DNA of 64,000 bases, taken from the NCBI GenBank assembly GCA_910577475.1, contig CAJTLJ010000006.1, positions 62,001 through 126,000 of the forward strand. The letters are read 5' to 3'. The notes below the pieces were generated by a model. The model searched no databases. It was not told the origin of the DNA and saw only the letters and a list, made by a program, of their open reading frames with translations. This DNA is from an uncultured Alistipes sp. Lineage in GTDB: Bacteria; Bacteroidota; Bacteroidia; Bacteroidales; Rikenellaceae. This document shows positions 46,203 through 55,216 of this stretch, piece by piece (positions within the stretch are counted from its first letter, which is position 1; each line of letters starts with the position of its first letter). The position numbers and the translations under genes were made by a program.

Positions 46203-47569
46203 CGCCGCTGCCCGAATCTTTCGTAAGCCGGGTGCTGGAGGAGCTTGGGCCCGACGAGGGCGCGGCTCTGTGCCGGGCGCTGGATACCCCCTCGCCCACC
46301 TCGGTGCGGCTGAACCCGGACAAGGGGGCGAAGGCCCCTTCGGCCGAGCGTGTGCCGTGGAGCGAGTGGGGCTATTACCTGCCCGAACGCCCGCTCTTTA
46401 CCCTCGACCCGGCCTTTCATGCCGGGGCCTACTACGTGCAGGAGGCCTCTTCGCAGTTCGTCGGCCGGCTGTTGCGGGGCGAGGGGCTGCAAGGGGGACG
46501 CATTCTCGATCTGTGTGCCGCTCCGGGCGGCAAGACGACTCTCTATGCGTCGGTCGCCGGCCCTGACGGGTGCGTGGTCGCCAACGAGGTCGACCGTCGC
46601 CGGGTGCAGGTGCTGGCCGACAACGTGCGCAAGTGGGGACTGGGCAACGTGGCTGTGACGACCGACACCCCCGACCGCTTCGGAGCGCTGGAGGGGTGGT
46701 TCGACGTCGTGGCGGCGGATGCCCCCTGCTCGGGCGAGGGGATGTTCCGCAAGATGCCCGAGGCCCGCGAAGCGTGGAGCGAAGGCGAGGTCGTGAGCTG
46801 CGCGGCGCGTCAGCTGGATATTCTGAAGGCGGCGTGGCCGGCGCTGAAACCCGGCGGACTGCTGATCTACAGCACCTGCACCTTCAACCATGCGGAGGAC
46901 GAATCGGTGGCGGAGCGCTTCAGCGAGTGGGCGGGAGAAGAGCTCGAACCGGTCGATGCGGAGCCGCTGCCCGAGGAGTGGGGGATCGTGGCCGGCGAGG
47001 CCGGAGCATTCAGTACTTTCCGCTTCTTTCCGCACCGGGCGAAGGGCGAGGGCTTTTTCGCCGCCGTGGCCCGCAAGCGTGCGGAGGGTGCCTCCGTGCG
47101 TCCGTCCCGCCCCGCGAAGGGGCGCCGGTCGGTGTTGCAGGCCGTGGAGAAGCGGGAGGCGGCGGAGCTCGTGCGCTGGTGTGCGGAGCCCGACCGGATG
47201 CACTTCTACCGGGCGGGCGAACTGCTTTACGGCTGTCGCCGCGGGCGGGCCGCGGAGATCGAATTCCTCTCCCAACGCCTGAACGTGATCTATGCCGGCG
47301 TGGCGATGGGGCAGCTCTTCAAGGGGGTGCTGAAGCCCGACGGCGCCCTGGCGTTCTGGACCGGACTGAAGGACGACGTGCTGCCTGTGGCGGAGCTCGA
47401 TGGCGAGGAGGCGCTCCGGTACCTGCGCAAGGCCGACCTGCCGGCGGACCGCTTCGCCGAGGGGATGAACCGGGTGACGTGGCAGGGCTTCTCGCTGGGC
47501 TTTGCGAAGCGGATCGGAAACCGGGTGAACAATCTGTATCCGAATTCGTTGAGAATTCAGAACAAATAG
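46199..47569 (+). CDS. RsmF-like rRNA cytosine-C5 methyltransferase
   Basis: 456 residues of the NOL1/NOP2/Sun family. The SAM-binding motif is LDLCAAPGGKTTLYAS, the proline-cysteine motif DAPCSGEGMFRK, and the catalytic cysteine is in YSTCTFNHAEDE. The C-terminal part (residues about 310-456) holds a PUA-like extension as in RsmF/YebU, which methylates C1407 of 16S rRNA. The start at 46199 overlaps the kinase stop. An upstream in-frame ATG at 46157 lies inside the kinase and is less likely. Confidence 0.93.
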   Translation: MTPLPESFVSRVLEELGPDEGAALCRALDTPSPTSVRLNPDKGAKAPSAERVPWSEWGYYLPERPLFTLDPAFHAGAYYVQEASSQFVGRLLRGEGLQGGRILDLCAAPGGKTTLYASVAGPDGCVVANEVDRRRVQVLADNVRKWGLGNVAVTTDTPDRFGALEGWFDVVAADAPCSGEGMFRKMPEAREAWSEGEVVSCAARQLDILKAAWPALKPGGLLIYSTCTFNHAEDESVAERFSEWAGEELEPVDAEPLPEEWGIVAGEAGAFSTFRFFPHRAKGEGFFAAVARKRAEGASVRPSRPAKGRRSVLQAVEKREAAELVRWCAEPDRMHFYRAGELLYGCRRGRAAEIEFLSQRLNVIYAGVAMGQLFKGVLKPDGALAFWTGLKDDVLPVAELDGEEALRYLRKADLPADRFAEGMNRVTWQGFSLGFAKRIGNRVNNLYPNSLRIQNK

Positions 47570-47604
47570 ACGGAACCGGACAAACGAAGGAGAAGAACGA
47601 AACG

Positions 47605-48156
47605 ATGGAAATCAAGAAACTTTTATACTCGATGGGCGAGGTGTCGGAGATGTTCGACGTCAATCCGTCGCTCATCCGCTACTGGGAGTCGCAGTTCGAC
47701 GTGCTGCGGCCCAAGAAGAACAAGAAGGGGAACCGGCTCTTCACCCCCGAGGACGTGCAGATGCTCAAGCTGATCTATCACCTGGTCAAGGAGCAGGGCA
47801 TGACCCTCGAAGGGGCCAAGCGGAGCCTGAAGCAGAACCGCGGGAGCGTCGCGCGCGACAGCGAGCTGCTGGAGCGGCTGCAACGGGTGCGGGCCCTGCT
47901 GGTCGAGGTGCGCGAGGATCTGAAGGCGGGCGACGGCGACCTGCTGATCGGCGACGGGACGCCGGCGGTGTCCGCTCCGGCCGAAGGGCCGGCATCCGAT
48001 CCGGAGGGTGAGGAGGAGCCGGCGGCAGAGGAGGAGCGGTCGGAGCAGCCGCTCGGCGAGCGGAAGCGCCGCCGGGTCCGCAGACCGTCGGAGGTGCAGG
48101 AGAAGGAGCTCTTCGCATTTTATGAACAGTCATTGTTTCGGAGTTATGAAGATTAA
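47605..48156 (+). CDS. MerR family transcriptional regulator
   Basis: 183 residues. The winged helix-turn-helix (YSMGEVSEMFDVNPSLIRYWESQF) occupies residues 8-75. A short helix (LLERLQRVRALLVEVREDL) follows, then an acidic, low-complexity stretch (EGEEEPAAEEERSEQPLGE) and a basic tail. It lacks the metal-binding Cys of MerR or ZntR, and the start is the Bacteroidetes type that is often found beside housekeeping genes. Its target is unknown. nif3 starts 11 bases before its stop, so the two genes overlap. Confidence 0.9.
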   Translation: MEIKKLLYSMGEVSEMFDVNPSLIRYWESQFDVLRPKKNKKGNRLFTPEDVQMLKLIYHLVKEQGMTLEGAKRSLKQNRGSVARDSELLERLQRVRALLVEVREDLKAGDGDLLIGDGTPAVSAPAEGPASDPEGEEEPAAEEERSEQPLGERKRRRVRRPSEVQEKELFAFYEQSLFRSYED

Positions 48157-48931
48157 GGAGATCACCGATGTCATCGAACGCTTCGCGCCTCTCGCGCTGC
48201 AGGAGTCTTACGACAACGCGGGGCTGATCGTGGGTCGTCCCGACGACGAGGTGCACGCCGCCCTGCTGGCCGTCGACGTCACCGAGGAGGTGCTGGACGA
48301 GGCCGAGCGGGAGGGCTGCGACCTGATCGTAGCGCACCATCCCATCGTCTTCCATCCGCTCAAGCGGTTCAACTCCTCGACCGGGGTCGAGCGCTGCGTG
48401 GAGCGGGCCATCCGCCGCGGAATCGCCCTCTATGCCTGCCATACCAACCTGGACAGTGCGCCGGGCGGCATGAGCTGGCGGCTGGCGCAGCTGCTGGGGG
48501 TGGAGAACGCACGGGTGCTGGAGCCGCGCCCGGAGAGCCCCGGTGCCGGATTCGGCGTGGTGGGCGAACTGCCCGAGCCGCGGCTGCTGGAGGAGTACCT
48601 GCGCTTCGTGAAGGAGACCCTGCGGGTCGGGGCCGTGCGGCACAGCGCGCCGACGGGCCGTCCGGTCGGGCGCGTGGCCCTCTGTACGGGCTCGGGAGCG
48701 TCGCTGATGGAGGCGGCGCGCCGGTCGGGCTGCGACCTCTACATCACCGCAGATCTGAAGTATAACGACTTCATGACCCCCGACCGGGACTTCGTGGCGG
48801 CCGATGTCGGCCATTTCGAGAGCGAATATTGCGTAATTGATATTTTATTTGACGTTTTTCGAAAAAATTTGCTTACCTTTGCGGTTCGCAAGAGTAGATG
48901 CTCTCGTAATCCGATATATTATTTGGTCTAA
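48146..48931 (+). CDS. Nif3-like dinuclear metal-binding protein (DUF34)
   Basis: 261 residues, the short form without the central PII-like insert. Metal-binding residues are in DLIVAHHPIVFHPLK and HTNLDSAPGG, and in ADVGHFESEY at the C-terminus. It is often called GTP cyclohydrolase I type 2 homolog, but its true role is uncertain. The start MKIKEITDVIERFAP at 48146 is preferred to an ATG further upstream at 48122 (MNSHCFGV). It overlaps merR by 11 bases. A promoter box for the next gene lies inside its 3' end. Confidence 0.93.
   Translation: MKIKEITDVIERFAPLALQESYDNAGLIVGRPDDEVHAALLAVDVTEEVLDEAEREGCDLIVAHHPIVFHPLKRFNSSTGVERCVERAIRRGIALYACHTNLDSAPGGMSWRLAQLLGVENARVLEPRPESPGAGFGVVGELPEPRLLEEYLRFVKETLRVGAVRHSAPTGRPVGRVALCTGSGASLMEAARRSGCDLYITADLKYNDFMTPDRDFVAADVGHFESEYCVIDILFDVFRKNLLTFAVRKSRCSRNPIYYLV
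48874..48881 (+). promoter_or_regulatory. -7 box for the zinc-ribbon gene, inside nif3
   Basis: TACCTTTG matches TAnnTTTG and lies 66 bases before the next start codon. TTTG occurs 22 bases upstream, three more than ideal. Confidence 0.5.
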
Positions 48932-48947
48932 ACTTAAAGCAAACATA

Positions 48948-49706
48948 ATGGCAACAAGAAAAACAACTGAAGTTGACTACTCGATGCAGGAGAAGATCAT
49001 CGCCCTCTACGAGTTGCAGAAGATCGACTCTCGGATCGACGACATCAACAAGGTAAAGGGAGAACTGCCTTTGGAAGTACAGGATCTGGAGGACGAACTG
49101 GCCGGACTGAAGACCCGTGTAGCCAACGTCAATGCCGAAATCGACGAGCTGAATACGCTCACCAAGCAGCGCAAGCGCGAGGTGGATCAGGCCAAGATTC
49201 AGATAGCCAATTACAAGGAGCAGCAGAACAACGTGCGCAACAACCGCGAGTTCGAATCCATTTCCAAGGAGATCGAGTATCAGGAGTTGGAGATCGAGCT
49301 GGCCGAGAAACGCCTGAAGGAGTACGCCGCCGGAGTCAAGGCCAAGAAGGCCCAGCTGGAGGAGGCCGATACGGTGATCGGCGAGCGCACCAAGGACCTG
49401 GAGATGAAGCGCAGCGAGCTGGAGAGCATCGAGGCCGAGACCGCTTCGCAGGTCGAGGAGCTGGAGACCCGGGCCCGTCAGGCGCAGGAGCGCATCGACG
49501 AGCGTTTGCTGAAGGCCTACGAGCGGATCCGCACCAGCGTCCGCAACGGACTGGCCGTGGTAACCGTGAAGCGCGACGCCTGCGGCGGCTGCTTCAACCG
49601 GATTCCGCCCCAGCGTCAGGCCGAGATCCGTCAGGGCAAGAAGATCATCGTCTGCGAATACTGCGGACGAATCCTGGTGGCCGAGCCCGAGGCCGACGTC
49701 GAATAG
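48948..49706 (+). CDS. Coiled-coil protein with C4 zinc ribbon
   Basis: 252 residues. A long coiled coil (about 20-190) with leucine and charged heptads (LYELQKIDSRIDDINKVKGELP) is followed by a zinc ribbon with four Cys: DACGGCFNRIPPQ and VCEYCGRILVAE. This is the family often annotated as C4-type zinc ribbon or DUF164, thought to act on nucleic acids or as a chaperone. The start at 48948 (MATRKTTEVDYSMQEK) is taken because the in-frame ATG at 48837 lies in nif3 coding sequence. It ends in a strong terminator. Confidence 0.92.
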   Translation: MATRKTTEVDYSMQEKIIALYELQKIDSRIDDINKVKGELPLEVQDLEDELAGLKTRVANVNAEIDELNTLTKQRKREVDQAKIQIANYKEQQNNVRNNREFESISKEIEYQELEIELAEKRLKEYAAGVKAKKAQLEEADTVIGERTKDLEMKRSELESIEAETASQVEELETRARQAQERIDERLLKAYERIRTSVRNGLAVVTVKRDACGGCFNRIPPQRQAEIRQGKKIIVCEYCGRILVAEPEADVE

Positions 49707-49732
49707 TTTCGCGGAGTATCCGATTTCCGAAT

Positions 49733-49768
49733 GCGGCAGAGTGAACATTCACTCTGCCGCTCGTTTTT
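49733..49768 (+). terminator. Terminator after the zinc-ribbon gene
   Basis: A 13-pair perfect stem (GCGGCAGAGTGAA and its complement) with a two-base loop is followed by TCGTTTTT. Confidence 0.88.
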
Positions 49769-49862
49769 GGCTGCGGCCGGCAGCGGTTTCGGAAAACGAT
49801 CCTTTTGCCCGGCTGTTAATAATTTAACATCGAAAATGCTTCTGCGTTCGATAAAAAAAACG

Positions 49863-49870
49863 TACCTTTG
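49863..49870 (+). promoter_or_regulatory. -7 box of nadE and perhaps of the Rnf operon
   Basis: TACCTTTG, a match to TAnnTTTG, lies 55 bases before the nadE start. No exact -33 box is seen. As genes from nadE to rnfA are closely packed, this may be the promoter for them all. Confidence 0.55.
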
Positions 49871-49925
49871 CACGGTTAACGGCGATTCGACGCCGAAATG
49901 AAGTCCACTCTAAAACGAGGCGCAG

Positions 49926-51509
49926 ATGAAGATAGCTCTTGCTCAGTTAAACTACACGGTCGGTGATATCGACGGCAATACCTCGAAAATCATCGATGCC
50001 ATTCAGCGGGCCAAAGCCGAAAAGGCCGATCTGGTGATTTTCGCCGAACAGTCCGTCAGCGGTACTCCGGCGTTCGATCTGTTGCGCAAAACGACCTTTC
50101 TGGAACTGTGCGAGGACGCACTGGTGGAGATCGCCTCCTGCTGCGACGGCATCGCCGCCCTGATCGGTCTGCCCATCCTCACCGCCGAGGGGGCTGCGAG
50201 CGCTGCGGCACTGATCCAGGACCGCAAGGTGCTCCGCTACATCGGCAAGAAGTATATCACGGCACGTCGCGAGATGGGCTTTCTGGTGCCGTCGAAAGGG
50301 TACGAGTACGTGACCGTCAAGGGGCAGAAGTGCGCCGTGGTCGTGGGGGACGATCTGAGTCATCTGCACGATCTGGACCGCTCGACCGATCTGGTTATCA
50401 GCCTCAACGCCCGCAAATACGGAAAGGGGCTGATGAGCTACCGCTACGAGATGATGCGCAACCTGGCCTTCGTCGAGGGGGTCGATCTGGTGCTGGTCAA
50501 TCAGGTGGGCGGCTCGACGGAGATCGTCTACGACGGCACCTCGGGCGTCATCAACCGGCGCGGCGAGCTGATGCTGGTGATGAAGAGCTTCGAGGAGGAT
50601 TTCGCCCTCTACGATACCGAGCATGCGAAGCCCTACGGATCGGTGCCCTATACCACCTACAACGACCGCACCCGCATGATCTACGAGGCGGCCCGGCTGG
50701 GGCTGCGCGACTTTTTCCGCAAGAACGGCTATCACAAGGCCTCTATCGGCCTCTCGGGCGGTATCGACTCGGCTGTGGTGGCCTGTCTGGCCGCCGACGC
50801 GCTGGGGCGCGAGAATGTCCGGGCCCTGCTGATGCCTTCGCAGTTCTCCTCGGACCACTCGGTCGAGGATGCCAAGCAGCTGGCCGAGAATCTGGGCATC
50901 GAATACAACGTGATCCCCATCACGGAGATCTACCGGAGCGTGCTGGACACCCTGAAACCGGTGATCGGCGGCCGGGAGTTCGACTTCACCGAGGAGAACG
51001 TCCAGACCCGCATCCGCACCATCCTGCTGATGGCCGTGCAGAACAAGACCGACTACGTGCTGCTGAACTCCTCGAACAAGAGTGAGAACGCGCTGGGCTG
51101 GTGTACCCTCTACGGCGATACGGCCGGCGCCTTCAGCCCTACGGGCGACCTCTACAAGACCGAGATGTACGACGTGGCGCGCTATATCAACCGCACCTTC
51201 GGCAACATCATTCCCGAGAACATTCTGGACAAGGAGCCCTCCTCGGAGTTGCGTCCCGACCAGAAGGACAGCGACATGCTGCCTCCCTACGAGGTGGTCG
51301 ACGCCATCCTCTACCGCATGATCGAGGAGGGGCAGCATCGCGAGGAGATCATCAACGCGGGCTTCGACTCGGAGGTGGTGGAGAAGATCCACTCCATGAT
51401 CATGCGCAACGAGAAGAAACGCTATCAGTTCCCGCCCGTGCTGCGTCTGTCGAGCTGCGCCTTCGGCCACGAGCGGCTGATGCCGCTGACCAACAAATAC
51501 GGCGACTGA
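49926..51509 (+). CDS. nadE: NAD+ synthetase with an N-terminal glutaminase-like domain lacking its nucleophile
   Basis: 527 residues. Residues 1-250 form a nitrilase-like domain and 260-527 the synthetase with P-loop IGLSGGIDSAVV and NSSNKSENALGWCTLYGD. It makes NAD from nicotinate adenine dinucleotide. In glutamine-dependent enzymes the first domain releases ammonia using Glu, Lys and Cys. Here Glu41 (FAEQSVSG) and Lys109 (RYIGKKYI) are kept, but the Cys of the usual ICEDIW block is Gly141 (VVVGDDL; the codon GGG is at 50346). The second part of the family motif is also altered. The protein should therefore need ammonia directly. rseC follows by seven bases. Confidence 0.95.
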   Translation: MKIALAQLNYTVGDIDGNTSKIIDAIQRAKAEKADLVIFAEQSVSGTPAFDLLRKTTFLELCEDALVEIASCCDGIAALIGLPILTAEGAASAAALIQDRKVLRYIGKKYITARREMGFLVPSKGYEYVTVKGQKCAVVVGDDLSHLHDLDRSTDLVISLNARKYGKGLMSYRYEMMRNLAFVEGVDLVLVNQVGGSTEIVYDGTSGVINRRGELMLVMKSFEEDFALYDTEHAKPYGSVPYTTYNDRTRMIYEAARLGLRDFFRKNGYHKASIGLSGGIDSAVVACLAADALGRENVRALLMPSQFSSDHSVEDAKQLAENLGIEYNVIPITEIYRSVLDTLKPVIGGREFDFTEENVQTRIRTILLMAVQNKTDYVLLNSSNKSENALGWCTLYGDTAGAFSPTGDLYKTEMYDVARYINRTFGNIIPENILDKEPSSELRPDQKDSDMLPPYEVVDAILYRMIEEGQHREEIINAGFDSEVVEKIHSMIMRNEKKRYQFPPVLRLSSCAFGHERLMPLTNKYGD

Positions 51510-51516
51510 TCGAATC

Positions 51517-51933
51517 ATGTCCCGCGAGATCACACATCCGGGTGTCGTGCGCTCCGTGGAGCCCGGCATCGTCCGCGTGGCTATCGTGGCTAACAGTGCC
51601 TGCCATTCGTGCCGGGCGCGTCAGGCCTGCGGCATGAGCGAGTCGGCCGAGAAGATGGTCGACGTCGAGACGTCCGACTACGCCCGTTATGCGGCGGGCG
51701 ACGCCGTGACGGTGGGGGCGGAGCAGCGCATGGGCGCAAGAGCCGTGCTGCTGGCCTACGGCGGTGCCTTCGTCGTGCTGATGGGGGTGCTGATCGCGGC
51801 CCAGTCGCTGGGCGTGAACGACGGAGCGAGCGCACTGCTTTCGGTGGCCGGCGTGGCCCTCTACTATTTCGTCGTCTACCTGTTCCGCGATCGGATCAAA
51901 AACACAATTCATTTTACAATAACTAAAATCTAA
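51517..51933 (+). CDS. rseC: RseC/SoxR-reducing system membrane protein
   Basis: 138 residues. An N-terminal part carries CHSCRARQACGM (C-x2-C-x5-C, like the cysteine cluster of RseC) and is followed by two membrane helices (about 74-95 and 105-125). In E. coli RseC acts with the Rsx/Rnf complex, and in Bacteroidetes it lies directly before rnfB. Its stop overlaps the rnfB start (TAATG). It probably helps assemble or hold the Rnf complex. Confidence 0.92.
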   Translation: MSREITHPGVVRSVEPGIVRVAIVANSACHSCRARQACGMSESAEKMVDVETSDYARYAAGDAVTVGAEQRMGARAVLLAYGGAFVVLMGVLIAAQSLGVNDGASALLSVAGVALYYFVVYLFRDRIKNTIHFTITKI

Positions 51934-52826
51934 TGGAAAACTTACTACTTACCATCCTGACATTGTGCGTGTTGGGAATTCTGGCCGCGGTGATTCTCTA
52001 TTTCGTGGCCCAGAAGTTCAAAGTGGAGGAGGATCCCCGTATCGACGAGGTCGAGAAGATGCTGCCCGGTGCCAACTGCGGCGGCTGCGGCTTCGCCGGC
52101 TGTCGGGGTATGGCCGATGCTCTGGTAAAGCGCGATGACATCTCGGCGCTCTTCTGCCCGGTGGGTGGCGGCGACGTGATGAAGGCTTGCGCTTCCTACC
52201 TCGGCAAGGCCGCTCCGGAGAAGGAACCGCAGGTGGCTACGGTGCGTTGCGGCGGCACGTGCGAGAAGCGTCCCCGCACCAATACTTTCGACGGCGCCAA
52301 GTCGTGCGCCGTGGCATCGTCGCTCTACGTGGGCGAGACGGGCTGCTCGTTCGGCTGCCTGGGCTTCGGCGACTGCGTGGATGTCTGCCAGTTCGGAGCC
52401 ATCGCCGTGAACCCCCGGACGGGGCTGCCGGAGGTCGATCCCGACAAGTGTACGGCTTGCGGCGCCTGCGTGAAGGCCTGCCCCAAGCACATCATCGAGC
52501 TGCGCAAGAAGTGGCCGAAGAATCGGGCCGTCTACGTGTCGTGCGTCTCGAAGGACAAGGGTGCCGTCGTGATGAAGGCTTGCAAGGCCGGCTGCATCGG
52601 CTGCGGCAAGTGTGCCAAGGTCTGCCCGTTCGGCGCCATCACTGTCGAGGGCAATCTGGCCTACATCGATCCGCAGAAGTGCAAGCTCTGCCGCAAGTGC
52701 GTGAACGAGTGCCCCACGGGCGCCATCAGGCTCGTAGGCATGGAGCCGCTGCCCAAGGAGCCGAAGCCGGCGCCCGCCGCCGCTCCCAAGGCCGCTCCCG
52801 CCCCGAAGGCTGAATCCAACGAATAA
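51933..52826 (+). CDS. rnfB: Rnf electron transport complex subunit B
   Basis: 297 residues. An N-terminal membrane helix (about 3-28) is followed by the Fe-S domain with CGGCGFAGCRGM and two ferredoxin-type parts carrying four cysteine clusters (CTACGACVKACPKHI, CIGCGKCAKVCPFGA, CKLCRKCVNECPTGA). RnfB takes electrons from ferredoxin and passes them on to the complex. The C-terminal tail is rich in Pro and Ala (PAPAAAPKAAPAPKA), unlike the compact end of E. coli RsxB. It overlaps rseC by one base and precedes rnfC by 16. Confidence 0.96.
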   Translation: MENLLLTILTLCVLGILAAVILYFVAQKFKVEEDPRIDEVEKMLPGANCGGCGFAGCRGMADALVKRDDISALFCPVGGGDVMKACASYLGKAAPEKEPQVATVRCGGTCEKRPRTNTFDGAKSCAVASSLYVGETGCSFGCLGFGDCVDVCQFGAIAVNPRTGLPEVDPDKCTACGACVKACPKHIIELRKKWPKNRAVYVSCVSKDKGAVVMKACKAGCIGCGKCAKVCPFGAITVEGNLAYIDPQKCKLCRKCVNECPTGAIRLVGMEPLPKEPKPAPAAAPKAAPAPKAESNE

Positions 52827-52842
52827 ATAAAAAAGAGAAGAT

Positions 52843-54192
52843 ATGAAGACATTTCCAATGGGCGGCGTTCATCCGCAGGAAAACAAGTTGAGCCGGGCGG
52901 CGACCATCGAGGCGCTCGCCCTGCCCGATGTGGTCAACATTCCGCTCGCACAGCATATCGGTGCTCCGGCCGTTGCCAAAGTGGCTAAGGGCGACAAGGT
53001 GCTCACCGGTCAGCTGATCGCCGAGGCGGGCAGTTTCATGTCGGCCAACATCCACTCGCCGATCTCGGGAACGGTGACGGCCGTGGACATGGTAGCCAAC
53101 GGCCAGGGGTTGCGCCAGATGATGATTACCATCAAGCGAGAGGGCGACGAGTGGGTCGAGACCGTCGACCGCTCGACCGAGCTCCGCAAGCAGTGCGACC
53201 TCTCCTCGCAGGAGATCATCGCCAAGATCAAGGAGGCCGGTATCGTGGGTATGGGCGGCGCTACGTTCCCTGCGCACGTCAAGCTGTCGGTTCCTCCCGG
53301 TAAGAAGGCCGAGTTCCTGATTATCAACGGTGTGGAGTGTGAACCCTACTTGACTTCCGACCACCGCACCATGCTTGAGCGCGGCGAGGAGCTGCTGGTG
53401 GGCGTCACCATCCTGATGAAGGCGATCGGAGTGACCGAGGCCTATATCGGTATCGAGAACAACAAGCCCGACGCCATCGCTCACCTGGGCGAGCTGGCGA
53501 AGAGCTATCCCGGCGTACACGTGACCCCGCTCAAGGTGCAGTATCCGCAGGGCGGCGAGAAGCAGCTGATCGCGGCCGTAACGGGCCGTCAGGTGCCCCC
53601 TCCCCCCGGTCTGCCTATCGACGTGGGTGCCGTGGTCTGCAACGCTTCGACGACGGTGGCCGTCTACGAGGCCGTGCAGAAGGACAAGCCGCTCATCGAG
53701 CGCGTGGTTACCCTGACCGGCAAGAGTGTGAAGAATCCGAAGAACCTGCTGACCCGCATGGGCACTCCGATCCGCTCGCTCATCGAGGCTGCGGGCGGTC
53801 TGCCCGAGGATACGGGCAAGGTGGTGAACGGCGGTCCGATGATGGGTCGTGCGATGGTAAACCTCGACTCGCCCGTGACGAAGGGCTGCTCGGGCGTGAC
53901 GATCCTGAGCGAGAAGGAGGCCGTGCGCGGCGTCGCTTCGAACTGCATCAAGTGCGCCAAGTGCGTGTCGGCCTGCCCGATGGGTCTGGAGCCTTTCCTG
54001 CTCTCGAAACTCTCCCGCAAGAAGGATTGGGAGACGGTCGAGACCAACCGTATCACCGACTGCATCGAGTGCGGCAGCTGTCAGTTCACCTGCCCGGCCT
54101 ACCTGCCGCTGCTGGACTGGATCCGTCTGGGCAAGCAGACTGTGATGGGCATCATCCGTGCCCGCGCGGCCGCCAACGCCCCCAAGAAGTAG
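52843..54192 (+). CDS. rnfC: Rnf electron transport complex subunit C
   Basis: 449 residues. It is the NADH-side subunit. The N-terminal block GGVHPQENKLSRA is diagnostic. The NADH/FMN-binding region has GMGGATFPAHVKLSVP and NGVECEPYLTSDHR, and the two 4Fe-4S motifs are CIKCAKCVSACPMG and CIECGSCQFTCPAY. It lies between rnfB and rnfD. With ferredoxin oxidation it reduces NAD+ while Na+ or H+ is pumped. Confidence 0.97.
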   Translation: MKTFPMGGVHPQENKLSRAATIEALALPDVVNIPLAQHIGAPAVAKVAKGDKVLTGQLIAEAGSFMSANIHSPISGTVTAVDMVANGQGLRQMMITIKREGDEWVETVDRSTELRKQCDLSSQEIIAKIKEAGIVGMGGATFPAHVKLSVPPGKKAEFLIINGVECEPYLTSDHRTMLERGEELLVGVTILMKAIGVTEAYIGIENNKPDAIAHLGELAKSYPGVHVTPLKVQYPQGGEKQLIAAVTGRQVPPPPGLPIDVGAVVCNASTTVAVYEAVQKDKPLIERVVTLTGKSVKNPKNLLTRMGTPIRSLIEAAGGLPEDTGKVVNGGPMMGRAMVNLDSPVTKGCSGVTILSEKEAVRGVASNCIKCAKCVSACPMGLEPFLLSKLSRKKDWETVETNRITDCIECGSCQFTCPAYLPLLDWIRLGKQTVMGIIRARAAANAPKK

Positions 54193-54229
54193 CCGGAACG
54201 TAAACGCGAATTAACAAAAAAAGAAAACT

Positions 54230-55204
54230 ATGGCAAATAAACTTTTCGTTGCACCTTCGCCGCACGTCCACGGCCCGGAGTCGACGCAGAAGATCATGCG
54301 CGACGTGATTATCGCTCTGCTCCCCGCTCTGGTCGTTTCGGCTACGGTGTTCGGTTGGGACGTGCTGCGCGTGACGGCTATCGCCATCGCCAGCTGCGTC
54401 CTCGTCGAGTACCTCATCCAGAAATTCATGATGAAGGGTGAGTGTACGCTGGGCAACCTCTCGGCCGTCGTAACCGGTCTGTTGCTCTCGTTCAACCTCC
54501 CCGCCTCGATTCCCTGGTGGATCGTCGTCATCGGCTCGGTCGTCGCTATCGGCATCGCCAAGATGTCCTTCGGCGGTCTGGGCAAGAACCCCTTCAACCC
54601 CGCTCTGGTGGGCCGTGTGTTCCTGTTGATCGCCTATCCCGTACAGATGACTACCTTCCCGGCCGTCTCCGGCAGCTGGACCGACGCTCTGTCGGGCGCT
54701 ACGCCGCTGGCCGCCATGAAATTCCAGAGCGAGGCCGCCATGTCGTCGCTCAACATGGGACAGATGTTCGGCGGTCAGATCCCCGGTTCGCTGGGCGAGG
54801 TGGCCGCGCTGGCGCTGCTGGTCGGCTTCGCCTACCTGCTCTGGCGCAAGGTCATCACGTGGCACATTCCCGTGGCCGTGCTGGGCTCGATGGCCGTGTT
54901 CGCGCTGCTGGTGGCCTTCGGCCGCGGCATGTCGGGCGTGGCGCTCTACGAGTTCCCGCTCTTCCACCTGCTGGCCGGCGGTGCCGTTCTGGGCGCTGTC
55001 TACATGGCTACGGACTACGCGACTTCGCCCATGACCCGCAAGGGCATGCTGATCTACGGCGTGGGCATCGGCGTCATCACGATGCTGATCCGTCTCTGGG
55101 GTGCCTATCCCGAGGGTATGTCGTTCGCCATTCTGCTGATGAACGCCGTGACGCCTCTGTTGAACAAATATGTCAAACCTACTCGCTTCGGCTTGAAAAA
55201 ATAG
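54230..55204 (+). CDS. rnfD: Rnf electron transport complex subunit D
   Basis: 324 residues with about nine or ten membrane helices. It holds a covalently bound FMN: the motif SGATPLAAM, with its Thr, is the known flavinylation site, facing the periplasm. LFVAPSPHVHGPESTQKIMRDV cut near the N-terminus and GMLIYGVGIGVITMLIR are family signs. rnfG follows by 12 bases. ApbE, the enzyme that attaches flavin, is not in this window. Confidence 0.96.
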   Translation: MANKLFVAPSPHVHGPESTQKIMRDVIIALLPALVVSATVFGWDVLRVTAIAIASCVLVEYLIQKFMMKGECTLGNLSAVVTGLLLSFNLPASIPWWIVVIGSVVAIGIAKMSFGGLGKNPFNPALVGRVFLLIAYPVQMTTFPAVSGSWTDALSGATPLAAMKFQSEAAMSSLNMGQMFGGQIPGSLGEVAALALLVGFAYLLWRKVITWHIPVAVLGSMAVFALLVAFGRGMSGVALYEFPLFHLLAGGAVLGAVYMATDYATSPMTRKGMLIYGVGIGVITMLIRLWGAYPEGMSFAILLMNAVTPLLNKYVKPTRFGLKK

Positions 55205-55216
55205 GAGGACAAAGAG

